Assembly (NCBI GenBank): GCA_024710005.1
Contig: JANJVQ010000024.1
Coordinates: 1-64,000, forward strand
DNA: 64,000 nt
Source of the DNA: Paludibacter sp.
Lineage (GTDB): Bacteria > Bacteroidota > Bacteroidia > Bacteroidales > Paludibacteraceae
Direction of reading: 5' to 3'
Of the stretch, positions 43,163-52,131 are shown piece by piece. The notes under the pieces are model-generated. The model was not told the DNA's origin and made no database searches. It was given only the letters and a program-made list of their open reading frames with translations. Both the position numbers and the translations under genes were made by a program. The number at the start of each line of letters is the position of its first letter. Within the stretch, counting starts at the first letter, position 1.

Positions 43163-44425
43163 TTTCGCCTGCTCCAAATCTTCCATCAAATCTTCCACGT
43201 CCTCCAACCCTACCGACAGCCGGATGGTCGTATCGTGGATGTGCATCAGGGCTTTGGCTTCTTTGCTGTAGTTGCCGTAAATGGTGGTGTAGGGGTGAAG
43301 GGCCAATGATTTGTTGTCGAACAGGTTGGTAGCCCGTTTAATTAGTTTCAGTTTATTGAGAAAGGCAAAGCAGGCGGCTTCCGATTCCAGATCGAAGGTG
43401 AGCATGGCGCCCGGGTTGGAGCCGAACTGACTTTTGCTCACGGCATAAAAAGGATTACTTGCTAATCCCGGGTAATTTACGCATTGCACTGCCGGTAGGT
43501 CAGCTAATTGATGAGCCAGGGCTGCTGCCGTAGCCGATGCTTTTTGATAGCGCAGTTGCAGTGTTTCGAGTCCCAGGCTCTGCATGTAGGCGACCTGTGG
43601 GGTCATGTAGGCTCCGAGGTTACGATGTATCTCACGTTTGAGTTTGAATGTGAAAGCATCGTGCCCTTTTTCTGAAGCCAGTTGTTTCAGTCTTTTCGAA
43701 TGAAGCCAGTCAAACTTTCCATAGTCGAGAATGAGTCCTCCTACACTGGTGGCTCCCCCCGAAATGTATTTGGTGCTGGAAACCACTTCTATATCCACGC
43801 CAAAATCGCCGGCATTGAAATTACAAAAAGGAATAATCGTGGTATCGGCGATCAGCGGGATGTGTTTTTCTGCTGTCAGTCGGGATATCAGTTTTAAATC
43901 GACAACTTCTAATTGTGGATTCGAGATAATCTCCAGAAAAACAGCGCAGGTGTTTTCGTCGATGTTTTTTTCAATATCCCGGATGTCGGTCAGGTCGCAA
44001 AAACGGGTTTCCACGCCAAATGCGGCCAGGGTTGAATCGAGCAAAGAATAGGTGTTGCCGAATAAATGTCTTGTTGTCACAATATTGCAGCCCGACCAGG
44101 CAACACACATCAGGGCGTTGCTAATGGCCGCCATACCAGAGTTTAGCGCCGTAACGCTGTGCGCACCGGTTAATGCTTTTATCTTGTTTTCGAAGGCCTG
44201 TACGGTTGGATTGGAAATGCGGGCGTACACAAAATCGTTGGTTTTGCCCGTGAAAGCCAACTCCATGGCCTCGGCCGAATCGAATTCGAACGCTGCCGCG
44301 TTGTAAACCGGCACACTCAATGCCCCGTAAGGGTCTTTTTTAACCCCATCGGCATGGATGGCCTGTTTGTTAAAACCTGTTTTTTCTTCCATTGTTTCTG
44401 CGGATAAAGGTTTTACATACTGCAC
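43160..44425 (-). CDS. metY: O-acetylhomoserine sulfhydrylase (Cys/Met metabolism PLP enzyme)
   Basis: 421 residues from 44425; a second ATG at 44392 would start closer to the family N-terminus (MEEKTGFNKQAIHADG). PLP-enzyme features are visible: GALSVPVYNAAAFEF, YARISNPTVQAFE (substrate-binding loop), ALNSGMAAIS, and the PLP Lys in VVSSTKYISGG (about 215). RLSVGLEDVEDLMEDLEQA ends the chain. It converts O-acetylhomoserine and sulfide to homocysteine. MetA in this window carries the acetyl-type residue, so the two enzymes match. The gene follows pheT by 15 bases on the same strand. Confidence 0.9.
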   Translation of the reverse strand: MQYVKPLSAETMEEKTGFNKQAIHADGVKKDPYGALSVPVYNAAAFEFDSAEAMELAFTGKTNDFVYARISNPTVQAFENKIKALTGAHSVTALNSGMAAISNALMCVAWSGCNIVTTRHLFGNTYSLLDSTLAAFGVETRFCDLTDIRDIEKNIDENTCAVFLEIISNPQLEVVDLKLISRLTAEKHIPLIADTTIIPFCNFNAGDFGVDIEVVSSTKYISGGATSVGGLILDYGKFDWLHSKRLKQLASEKGHDAFTFKLKREIHRNLGAYMTPQVAYMQSLGLETLQLRYQKASATAAALAHQLADLPAVQCVNYPGLASNPFYAVSKSQFGSNPGAMLTFDLESEAACFAFLNKLKLIKRATNLFDNKSLALHPYTTIYGNYSKEAKALMHIHDTTIRLSVGLEDVEDLMEDLEQAK

Positions 44426-44440
44426 CGTGTGCAGTGGTTT

Positions 44441-46900
44441 CTACCGGAGTTTGGCGCCCAGTTTCTGCTCGAAATTCGAGAGCAGCTTTTTCATGATGGC
44501 GTCAGTCTGGTTGTCGGTAAGCGTTTTAGTTTCATCCTGAATGATGAAGCTCACCGCATAAGATTTCTTGCCAGCTTCTAAGTTTTTTCCTTCGTACACG
44601 TCGAACAGAGTCACTTTCTTCAGCAGCTTGCGCTCCGTTTCAAAGGCTGTTTTCTCGATGTCGGCAAAACTGATGTTTTTGTCGAGCAGCAAGGCCAGGT
44701 CGCGTTTTACTTCCGGAAATTTAGGAATGTCGGCAAACTGAATGTGGTGCCGTTTGATTTCTTTCAGGATGTTTTCCCAATATAAATCAGCATAATATAC
44801 TTCCTGTTCGATGTCTGCTTTTTTTCTGATTTTCGAACCGACGATACCGTAGATAGCCAATTTCCTGCCCGATTGTGTTTGTATGGCAATGGCTTCGCTC
44901 AATAAATCATCTTCAAATTCAACCAGGCTCAGTTTGGAGCGGTTCACGCCAACTCTTGCAAGGATATTTTCAACATAAGCCTTGAGTTCGTAAACGCTGG
45001 TTTTGGCTTCGGCAACTGCCCAGGATGGAGCCTGTTTCTGACCCGTCAGCCAAATGCCCAGGTGGAATTCTTCGTTATAAGCCGCCAGGGTTTCGTCTTC
45101 TTTTTTGTTTTCAGCATGATACTGATAACAATTTCCAAATTCATATAATTTCAGGTCGGCATGCTTCCGGTTGATGTTGTAAGCAATGCTTTCGAGACCG
45201 CCAAACAGCAAAGTCTGACGCATCACGTTCAAATCGCTGCTGAGCGCGTTCAGTATTCTTACACTGTTTTCGGCAGGGAAGGAGCTGAGTCCTTCATAAT
45301 ATCCTCCTTTAGTTAGTGAGTTGTTCAGTATTTCATTGAAACCCTGTGCAGTCAGCTGTTCCGCTATCAGATTCTGAAGTTTATGACTGTCGGGTTTACT
45401 GCTGTAACTCAAAGTCGATTTCAGCGTTTCACCGATTTCGATGTTGTTATAACCATAAATACGCAGGATATCTTCTATCACATCCACATCCCGTTGCACA
45501 TCCACGCGATAAGAAGGCACATGCAGCAAATATCCGTTTTCATCTTTGCGCACGATTTTCATTTCCAGCGCCGTCAGTATCGTTTCAATATTTTCTCTTC
45601 CGATGGCTTTTCCAATCAATGCATTGATTTTTTGCAGGGATACTTCCACTTCAAATGGTTTTACCTCCTGCGGATATACATCCACAATTTCGCTGGAAAT
45701 TTCTCCACCGGCCACTTCCTGTATCAGCAAGGCGCAACGTTTCAGTATATAAATGGTATTGGCCGGGTCGCAACCTCTTTCGAAACGGAAGGAAGCGTCG
45801 GTATTCAGTCCGTGTCGCCTGGCTGTTTTCCGGATACTTACCGGGTTGAAATAAGCGCTTTCTAAAAACACATTCGTCGTGTTTTCAGTCACACCCGAAT
45901 CCAGTCCGCCAAACACACCCCCGATACACATCGGCTTTTCAGCATCACAAATCATCAAATCATCGGCGCTTAGTTTCCTTTCTGTACCTTCTAAGCTGAT
46001 GAAAGGTGTATTTTCTGGCAGGGTGCGTACCCTTACCTTTTTTCCTCCTATTTTATCGGCATCGAAAGCATGCAGTGGCTGACCCATTTCATGCAGCACG
46101 TAATTGGTGATGTCTACAATATTATTAATAGGTCGCAACCCAATAATCTGTAACTTATCTTTCAGCCATTTGGGCGATTCGGTTACTTTTACATTCGAAA
46201 TGGTGACTGCGGAGTAACGGGGACAAGCTTCCGGAGCTTCGACGCTAACCGGGATGCTGAGGTTGGTGTTTTGTACGTCGAAATTGTCGACCGCAGGCTT
46301 ATTCAGCTTGATTTCCGGATTTCTGAAGGAGAAATAAGCTGCCAGATCACGTGCAACCCCGAAATGAGAAGCGGCATCGATGCGATTCGGTGTGATATCC
46401 ACTTCAATCAGATAATCATCTTCGATACCGTAATATTCTTTCGCCGGCATGCCCACCGGGGCGTTTTCCGGTAATACGATAATACCGGCGTGACTGGTAC
46501 CCAACCCGATTTCATCTTCCGCGCAAATCATCCCGAACGATTCAACGCCCCTTATTTTAGAACGTTTGATGGTAAAGCTTTCTTCTCCGGCATAGAGTAC
46601 CGTGCCGATAGTGGCAAATACTACTTTCTGACCGGCAGCTACGTTGGGTGCACCGCATACGACCTGTAAAGGTTCACCGGAACCAATGTTTACCGTGGTT
46701 ACATGCAAATGATCTGAATTTTCATGCTTGTCGCAGGTCAGCACTTCCCCGATTACAAGTCCTTCTAATCCACCTTTCACAGTTTGAACTTTTTCAACAC
46801 CTCCGACTTCCAATCCGATGGAGGTCAGTATTTTGCCGGTTTCTTCAGCCGGAAGATCAATATTGATGTATTGCTTTAACCAATTATATGAAATATTCAT
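44441..46900 (-). CDS. pheT: Phenylalanine-tRNA ligase beta subunit
   Basis: 819 residues from the ATG at 46900 (MNISYNWLKQYINIDLPAEE). The longer frame from 46930 would start inside the promoter. Domains in order are an N-terminal tRNA-binding domain (about 40-150, GLVIGEVLTCDKHENSDHLHV), the B3/B4 editing region (about 215-400), B5 (about 405-475) and the C-terminal FDX-ACB anticodon-binding domain (about 725-819, starting HIQFADIPKFPEVKRDLALL). It pairs with PheS, encoded elsewhere, to charge tRNA-Phe. metY follows. Confidence 0.96.
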   Translation of the reverse strand: MNISYNWLKQYINIDLPAEETGKILTSIGLEVGGVEKVQTVKGGLEGLVIGEVLTCDKHENSDHLHVTTVNIGSGEPLQVVCGAPNVAAGQKVVFATIGTVLYAGEESFTIKRSKIRGVESFGMICAEDEIGLGTSHAGIIVLPENAPVGMPAKEYYGIEDDYLIEVDITPNRIDAASHFGVARDLAAYFSFRNPEIKLNKPAVDNFDVQNTNLSIPVSVEAPEACPRYSAVTISNVKVTESPKWLKDKLQIIGLRPINNIVDITNYVLHEMGQPLHAFDADKIGGKKVRVRTLPENTPFISLEGTERKLSADDLMICDAEKPMCIGGVFGGLDSGVTENTTNVFLESAYFNPVSIRKTARRHGLNTDASFRFERGCDPANTIYILKRCALLIQEVAGGEISSEIVDVYPQEVKPFEVEVSLQKINALIGKAIGRENIETILTALEMKIVRKDENGYLLHVPSYRVDVQRDVDVIEDILRIYGYNNIEIGETLKSTLSYSSKPDSHKLQNLIAEQLTAQGFNEILNNSLTKGGYYEGLSSFPAENSVRILNALSSDLNVMRQTLLFGGLESIAYNINRKHADLKLYEFGNCYQYHAENKKEDETLAAYNEEFHLGIWLTGQKQAPSWAVAEAKTSVYELKAYVENILARVGVNRSKLSLVEFEDDLLSEAIAIQTQSGRKLAIYGIVGSKIRKKADIEQEVYYADLYWENILKEIKRHHIQFADIPKFPEVKRDLALLLDKNISFADIEKTAFETERKLLKKVTLFDVYEGKNLEAGKKSYAVSFIIQDETKTLTDNQTDAIMKKLLSNFEQKLGAKLR

Positions 46901-46927
46901 GACGGGATGTGTTTTTTTATTGACCGG

Positions 46928-46935
46928 CAAAGATA
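46928..46935 (-). promoter_or_regulatory. -7 box of pheT-metY
   Basis: TATCTTTG (complement of 46928-46935) lies 28 bases before the ATG at 46900, which supports that start. No clear -33 TTTG. Confidence 0.55.
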
Positions 46936-47008
46936 AGGAAATTAGCGGAAAAGTGAAAACGGAAAGGGGAAAACTGTCGGCTGAATTAAATAAAAATTCA
47001 CATAAAGT

Positions 47009-47038
47009 TTTGAAGTGTGCAAAAAATAATTATTTTTG
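47009..47038 (+). promoter_or_regulatory. Promoter of the acyl-CoA ligase gene
   Basis: TTTG at 47009-47012, an 18-base spacer and TATTTTTG at 47031-47038. The transcript start should be near 47045, giving a leader that contains the heptamer repeat at 47058-47085. Confidence 0.65.
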
Positions 47039-47057
47039 CAGCCGACAACGTTTAATT

Positions 47058-47085
47058 AGTGGTTGGTTGTTAGTGGATAGTGGTT
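47058..47085 (+). repeat. Degenerate heptamer repeat (AGTGGTT)
   Basis: Four 7-base units in the 5' leader of the acyl-CoA ligase gene: AGTGGTT, GGTTGTT, AGTGGAT, AGTGGTT. The unit is the reverse complement of the AACCACT unit at 56916-56943. Confidence 0.6.
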
Positions 47086-47103
47086 AATTAAAATCAACAG
47101 AAC

Positions 47104-48840
47104 ATGATAAAAGAAAATTTTATCCGTCTTTTTGAGGATGCTTTCCGTAAGTATTGGGACATGCCTGCTTACAGTAATTATGGGGAGAACATCACCCTGA
47201 CTTATGCAGATGTGGCCAACCGGGTGGCTAAATTGCACATCCTGTTCGAACAATGCAACATTCAGCCATTTGACAAAATCGCGTTGATAGGCAGAAATAA
47301 TGCGAATTGGGCAATTACCTATGTAGCTTCAGTGACCTACGGAGCCGTTATTGTTCCTATTCTACAGGATTTTAACGCCAATGATGTGCATCACATCACG
47401 AACCATTCCGAGTCGAAATTGCTGTTTACCAGTGATAATATCTGGGAAAATCTGGAAGAAGAAAAGTTGACAACTGTAAAAGCAGTTTTTTCACTCACCG
47501 ATTTCAATTGCTTAACCATTATTGACAGGAAAGAAGAAGAGCAAAATGATTTTGCACCGGTCATTGAGCGAAATCAGGTTAAACCCGAGGTTATCAATAC
47601 CTTGTTCCGTTCGAAGTATCCGCATGGTTTCCACAAAGACCACGTGCGTTACATCGATAAATCGAATGCCGAGCTGGTGTCGATTAACTACACGTCGGGT
47701 ACAACAGGTTTCAGTAAAGGCGTAATGACCAGTGGAAATGCCCTCGCCGGCAATATTGTTTTTGCCATCGGGACAGGCATTATTCAGGAAGGATATAAAA
47801 TTATCTCGTTTTTACCGTTGGCACATGCTTATGGTTGTGCCTTTGATTTTCTGACTTCAACCTGCCGCGGATGTCACGTGCATTTCATTGGTAAAATACC
47901 TTCGCCGAAGATTTTATTAACAGCATTTGCTGAAATAAAGCCGAATGTAATTTTCCTTGTTCCGCTAATCATTGAAAAGATTTACAAGAAACAGATTCAA
48001 CCTCTGATTGCCAAGCCGACCATTCGCTGGGTGTTGAGACTTCCTTTCCTTGATCAGACGATTTTGTCGACGATTCGTAAAAAGCTGATTCATGCCTTCG
48101 GAGGTGAGTTTGCCCAGTTGGTTTGCGGAGGCGCTCCCATGAATGCCGAGGTGGAAGAGTTCCTGCAGAAAATCAAATTCCCTTATACGGTGGGTTATGG
48201 TATGACCGAATGTGCTCCGTTGATCAGCTTTACAGCAGCCGATCAGTTTAAGGCAAAATCTGCCGGGGCTGTCATACCGCAGATGGAAGCCAAAATTATG
48301 GATGCTGATCCGAATACCGGTATCGGAGAAATATGCGTGAGAGGAGAAAATTTGATGAACGGTTATTTTAAAAACCAGGAGGCAACCGATAGTATTATCG
48401 ATGAAGAAGGTTGGTTGCATACCGGCGATTTGGGAATGATTGAAGAAGATGGGACTATCTTCATTCGTGGGAGAAGTAAGAGTATGATTTTGGGTCCCAG
48501 CGGACAAAATATCTATCCGGAAGAAATAGAAGCCAAATTAAATAACATGCCTTTCGTGATGGAAAGTCTGGTCGTTGAAAATAACGGTCGTTTGCATGCG
48601 TTGGTTTATCCGGATTATGAGGCCGTTGACCTCGAAAAACTGGATCAAAAACAGTTGGAAAAGGTGATGGAAGAAAACAGAGTGGCGTTGAATAATATCG
48701 TAGCTTCCTATGAATCAATTGCCAAAATTCACTTATATCCCAATGAATTTGAGAAAACACCGAAAAAAAGCATCAAAAGATATTTATATGCCACTGCTTT
48801 TAGCAAAGCGCAGGGTGTTGAAAGTCAGGCTGTTGTGTGA
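47104..48840 (+). CDS. AMP-forming long-chain fatty acid-CoA ligase family
   Basis: 578 residues, cytoplasmic. The adenylate-forming core motifs are present: SINYTSGTTGFSKGVM (about 196-211), the substrate-side GYGMTECAPLIS (about 365-376), WLHTGDLGMIEEDG (about 438-451) and IFIRGRSKSMILGPSGQNIYPEEIE with the hinge. KTPKKSIKRYLY holds the catalytic Lys. It activates a fatty acid to acyl-CoA via acyl-AMP. The chain length is unknown. It stands alone, divergent from pheT. Confidence 0.9.
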   Translation: MIKENFIRLFEDAFRKYWDMPAYSNYGENITLTYADVANRVAKLHILFEQCNIQPFDKIALIGRNNANWAITYVASVTYGAVIVPILQDFNANDVHHITNHSESKLLFTSDNIWENLEEEKLTTVKAVFSLTDFNCLTIIDRKEEEQNDFAPVIERNQVKPEVINTLFRSKYPHGFHKDHVRYIDKSNAELVSINYTSGTTGFSKGVMTSGNALAGNIVFAIGTGIIQEGYKIISFLPLAHAYGCAFDFLTSTCRGCHVHFIGKIPSPKILLTAFAEIKPNVIFLVPLIIEKIYKKQIQPLIAKPTIRWVLRLPFLDQTILSTIRKKLIHAFGGEFAQLVCGGAPMNAEVEEFLQKIKFPYTVGYGMTECAPLISFTAADQFKAKSAGAVIPQMEAKIMDADPNTGIGEICVRGENLMNGYFKNQEATDSIIDEEGWLHTGDLGMIEEDGTIFIRGRSKSMILGPSGQNIYPEEIEAKLNNMPFVMESLVVENNGRLHALVYPDYEAVDLEKLDQKQLEKVMEENRVALNNIVASYESIAKIHLYPNEFEKTPKKSIKRYLYATAFSKAQGVESQAVV

Positions 48841-48910
48841 ATTGTGAAAAAAAGTTGAAAAAAAATAAAAAAAAACATTCAAAAAGTTTTTCCAATATAA
48901 AAAATAGATG

Positions 48911-48918
48911 TAATTTTG
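48911..48918 (+). promoter_or_regulatory. -7 box of the small lipoprotein gene
   Basis: TAATTTTG lies 53 bases before the start codon, in a very AT-rich stretch. The upstream -33 box is not clear. Confidence 0.5.
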
Positions 48919-48971
48919 CATCGATTTTGAATTGCAAACTAATATGTCGAATTTTTTAAAAGATTTTTAAA

Positions 48972-49157
48972 ATGAAAAAAGTAATTTTATTTTTTGCTGT
49001 TGCCGCAGTATTCGCTGCATGTGCACCTAAAGCTGCTGAAACTACAGAAGAAGCTGTTGATACTGTAGCTGTAGAAGAAGTAGTTGTTGACTCTGCTGCT
49101 GTTGTTGATACAACTGTAGTTGAAGTTGCTGCTGAAGAAGCTCCTGCTCAACAGTAA
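48972..49157 (+). CDS. Small Ala/Val/Glu-rich lipoprotein
   Basis: 61 residues. MKKVILFFAVAAVFAAC is a complete lipoprotein signal with Cys17. The mature part is a repetitive acidic string of Ala, Val, Glu, Asp and Thr (EEAVDTVAVEEVVVDSAAVV) with no fold motif. A promoter -7 box and a perfect terminator bracket the gene, so it is a real single-gene unit although short. Such small acidic lipoproteins are often abundant in Bacteroidota envelopes. Function unknown. Confidence 0.8.
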   Translation: MKKVILFFAVAAVFAACAPKAAETTEEAVDTVAVEEVVVDSAAVVDTTVVEVAAEEAPAQQ

Positions 49158-49178
49158 TTATCGCTAAAAGAACAAAGG

Positions 49179-49207
49179 AAGTCCGTTATTTTAACGGACT
49201 TTTTTTG
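49179..49207 (+). terminator. Terminator of the small lipoprotein gene
   Basis: AAGTCCGTTA (49179-49188) and TAACGGACTT (49192-49201) form a perfect 10-base stem followed by T residues. Confidence 0.9.
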
Positions 49208-49234
49208 TTTTTACTGATTTCAGCGATTTTTTTG

Positions 49235-49242
49235 TATTTTTG
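49235..49242 (+). promoter_or_regulatory. -7 box of hisG
   Basis: TATTTTTG lies 23 bases before the hisG ATG; the -33 box is unclear in the T-rich sequence upstream. It follows the terminator of the small lipoprotein gene, so hisG starts a new unit. Confidence 0.5.
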
Positions 49243-49265
49243 CATTCCATAAAAAAAATATCGAC

Positions 49266-50120
49266 ATGTTATTAAGAATTGCAGTACAGGCTAAGGGTCG
49301 TTTGTTTGAAGAAACGATGGCTTTGCTGAGTGAAACAGGTATTAAGTTAGAGTCTGGAAAAAGGTTGTTGTTGGTCCCTGCGCGGAACTTTCCGTTGGAA
49401 GTGCTTTTCCTGCGTGACGATGATATTCCGCAGTCGGTTGCCGATGGGGTTGCCGATGTGGGTATCGTAGGTGAAAATGAATTTGCTGAAAAAAAGAAAA
49501 ATGCTATCATTGCTAAACGTTTGGGATTCAGTAAGTGCCGTTTGTCGCTGGCTATTCCCAAAGAGATTGAATATCCCGGTATTCAGTGGTTTGATGGTAA
49601 AGTGGTAGCTACTTCTTATCCGGAGATTTTAAAAGATTATTTGAGCGCACGTAATGTGAAGGCTGATGTGCATGTAATTACCGGTTCGGTTGAAGTGGCA
49701 CCGGGCATCGGATTGGCCGATGCTATTTTCGACATCGTTAGTTCCGGTAGTACCCTGGTTACCAATCACCTGAAGGAGGTGGAGGTGTTGATGAAATCTG
49801 AAGCTGTGCTCATTCAGCATCCGTCGCTTTCAAAAGAGAAGCAGCAAATCCTCGAAGAATTATTGTTCAGAATCGAAGCGGTTCAACTGGCTGAAGATAA
49901 GAAATATGTGCTGATGAACGTGCCGTCAGAAAATATTAAACAAATAACAGAAGTGTTACCAGGCATGAAGAGTCCGACCATTCTGCCGCTGGCAAAAGAA
50001 GGCTGGAGTTCGCTGCATGCCGTAATCAGTGAAAAAGAATTCTGGGATATCATTGGTAAACTCAAGAATCTGGGAGCTGAAGGCATTCTCGTTGTGCCGA
50101 TAGAAAAAATGATTCTGTAG
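49266..50120 (+). CDS. hisG: ATP phosphoribosyltransferase, long form
   Basis: 284 residues. LRIAVQAKGRLFEETMALL at the N-terminus, ARNFPLEVLFLRDDDIPQSVADGVADVGI with the catalytic region, and EVAPGIGLADAIFDIVSSGSTL, the PRPP-binding P-loop (about 150-171), are all present. The last 75 residues form the regulatory HisG C-domain (LMNVPSENIKQITEVLPGMKSPTI). The enzyme starts histidine biosynthesis. No other his gene is next to it; coaX follows 12 bases later. A separate his operon must exist elsewhere or hisG has become detached. Confidence 0.95.
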   Translation: MLLRIAVQAKGRLFEETMALLSETGIKLESGKRLLLVPARNFPLEVLFLRDDDIPQSVADGVADVGIVGENEFAEKKKNAIIAKRLGFSKCRLSLAIPKEIEYPGIQWFDGKVVATSYPEILKDYLSARNVKADVHVITGSVEVAPGIGLADAIFDIVSSGSTLVTNHLKEVEVLMKSEAVLIQHPSLSKEKQQILEELLFRIEAVQLAEDKKYVLMNVPSENIKQITEVLPGMKSPTILPLAKEGWSSLHAVISEKEFWDIIGKLKNLGAEGILVVPIEKMIL

Positions 50121-50132
50121 CATTTTATTGTC

Positions 50133-50861
50133 ATGAACCTTTGCATTGATCAGGGAAACTCACGTACCAAGATTGCTGTTTTCGACAGGAATAATATGGT
50201 ATATGAAGCTGCTTTTGATCAAACGGAATGCGAACATAAAATAAACGGCATACTCCATGATTTTCAGGTTGAAAGCGCCATTCTTTCCAGTGTGGTACAC
50301 GATAACGCTGCATTGGAGCAATTGTTGCGTCAAACCTGTGAGCATTTTATCAGTCTGAGCCATCTGACACCCTTGCCCATCAGGAATACCTATCGGACAC
50401 CCGGTACGCTGGGCAAGGACAGGCTGGCAGCGGTAGTGGGAGCAGCTTTCTTGCAACCTGATACGGATATTCTGGTCATCGATGCCGGTACAGCTGTCAC
50501 GTATGATTTTATTGATGCATCAGGTGTTTACCACGGAGGCAATATTGCCCCGGGTGTAGAGATGAGATTAAAAGCATTGCATACTTTTACACAAAAACTC
50601 CCGTTAGTTAAAATTGATACCAACGTGGATTTTCTGGGTAAGGATACGCAATCAGCTATCCAGGCTGGTGTTTTGTATGGTATTGTGTTAGAGATAGATG
50701 GATATATCGAACGGCTTATGCTAAAATATCCTAAACTTTCAGTATTTTTAACAGGAGGCAGTGCCGTTCTCTTTGATAACAAGTTAAAAAGTCGCATCTT
50801 TGCAGATAAAAATTTAGTATTAACAGGACTCAATCGAATATTACAACATAATGTTAAATAA
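50133..50861 (+). CDS. coaX: Type III pantothenate kinase
   Basis: 242 residues. ASKHA-fold motifs: LCIDQGNSRTKIAVFD (phosphate 1), VIDAGTAVTYDFIDASGVYHGGNIAPGVEMR (about 111-141, phosphate 2 and substrate) and VFLTGGSAVLFD (adenosine). It makes 4'-phosphopantothenate, the first step of CoA synthesis, and needs a monovalent cation rather than being inhibited by CoA. It begins 12 bases after hisG; its 3' end overlaps the next gene by 11 bases, so a translationally coupled run starts here. Confidence 0.95.
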   Translation: MNLCIDQGNSRTKIAVFDRNNMVYEAAFDQTECEHKINGILHDFQVESAILSSVVHDNAALEQLLRQTCEHFISLSHLTPLPIRNTYRTPGTLGKDRLAAVVGAAFLQPDTDILVIDAGTAVTYDFIDASGVYHGGNIAPGVEMRLKALHTFTQKLPLVKIDTNVDFLGKDTQSAIQAGVLYGIVLEIDGYIERLMLKYPKLSVFLTGGSAVLFDNKLKSRIFADKNLVLTGLNRILQHNVK

Positions 50862-52107
50862 AATACAAGCGGTTTTATTGGTTTTTCTTCTTTTCTTTGT
50901 TCAATTGTCTGTTGGTCAGAATAATACCAATTCACCTTATACGCGTTACGGTTATGGAGAGCTGGTAGATGTCAATTCCGCGGAACAACGTGCCATGGGA
51001 GGAACAGCTATCGGGATGAGAAACGGAAGTTCAATAAACGCCGCCAATCCTGCATCTTACAGTGCGGTGGACTCTACCACTTTCATGTTTGATGTCGGGT
51101 TGACCGGCTTGTTTTCGAGATTCTCCGATCCGAATGGAAGCAAAACAAGCTTTAATTCGAACCTGGAATATGTGAACTTGCAATTTCCGATTACCAAATG
51201 GTTAGGTTTTAGTGCCGGTATGTTGCCTTATTCTTTTTCGGGATATGATTTTCATGATACCGATTCAGTGTCGATGCCGGGAAATAGCGCTGATCCTGCT
51301 TATGCTTATTACGCCCGGAAATACACGGGTACAGGGGGTATCAGTCAGGTGTATTCCGGAATCGGGCTGAAATTGTTTAACTTTATGTCACTGGGAGTAA
51401 ATGCGTATTATATGTTTGGAGATGTCACAAACAGCCGGGCAGTTGTGTTTTCCAATGATGGTTTCAGTTCTTCGACGTCCATTCAAAATAATGCAATCTC
51501 GGTAAGTAACTTCAGGTTTAGATATGGAGCACAGTTTCTTCATACATTCAAAGATAAGCATGAACTAACACTGGGATTGATTTATGAGAATAAAGCACCG
51601 TTTAATGGTAAATTTATTCAGTATAATCTGGCTGTTCCTGCTGATACAATTACTTACGGTCATCATTTTGAATTGCCGCAGGTGTTCGGAGTGGGGTTGA
51701 ATTATACTTTCAACAAGAAACTGACCTTGTCTGCCGATTATTCGATGCAACAATGGGGTAATGCATTGTTTTTCGGCAAGACCGACAGTTTAAGCAACAG
51801 AACCAAACTGGCTGTGGGTGTGGAATACATTCCCGATCCAAGGGGAAATAATTATACCGACAGGGTGCGCTATCGTGCCGGATTAAACCTGCATGATCCA
51901 TATTATAAAATACCCGGTACGAATCCGGTTAAAAACTTTGGTATAACTTTTGGCGTAGGATTGCCGTTGCGTACCAGTAACACCATGGTGAATGCTTCCT
52001 TCGAATATGGGAAGTCGGGTGAAAGAAGCGTATTCAGAGAGGATTATTTTAAATTTACACTGAATGCAACATTCAATGAAAACTGGTTCTTTAAGAGGAA
52101 ATTATAA
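50851..52107 (+). CDS. Outer-membrane beta-barrel protein of the coaX operon
   Basis: 418 residues. A signal peptide (AVLLVFLLFFVQLSVGQ) precedes NNTNSPYTRYGYGELVDVNSAEQRAMGGTAIGMR and alternating amphipathic strands to the end, finishing in NENWFFKRKL. The N-terminal segment resembles OmpP1/FadL-type plug regions (AMGGTAIGM, INAANPASYSAVDSTTF). It should form a barrel in the outer membrane; whether it transports lipids is unknown. The order coaX-barrel-TPR-lptC is repeated in many Bacteroidota, which hints at an envelope role. Confidence 0.8.
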   Translation: MLNKIQAVLLVFLLFFVQLSVGQNNTNSPYTRYGYGELVDVNSAEQRAMGGTAIGMRNGSSINAANPASYSAVDSTTFMFDVGLTGLFSRFSDPNGSKTSFNSNLEYVNLQFPITKWLGFSAGMLPYSFSGYDFHDTDSVSMPGNSADPAYAYYARKYTGTGGISQVYSGIGLKLFNFMSLGVNAYYMFGDVTNSRAVVFSNDGFSSSTSIQNNAISVSNFRFRYGAQFLHTFKDKHELTLGLIYENKAPFNGKFIQYNLAVPADTITYGHHFELPQVFGVGLNYTFNKKLTLSADYSMQQWGNALFFGKTDSLSNRTKLAVGVEYIPDPRGNNYTDRVRYRAGLNLHDPYYKIPGTNPVKNFGITFGVGLPLRTSNTMVNASFEYGKSGERSVFREDYFKFTLNATFNENWFFKRKL

Positions 52108-52131
52108 AAATTTGAGAAATAAAAAAAGTAT

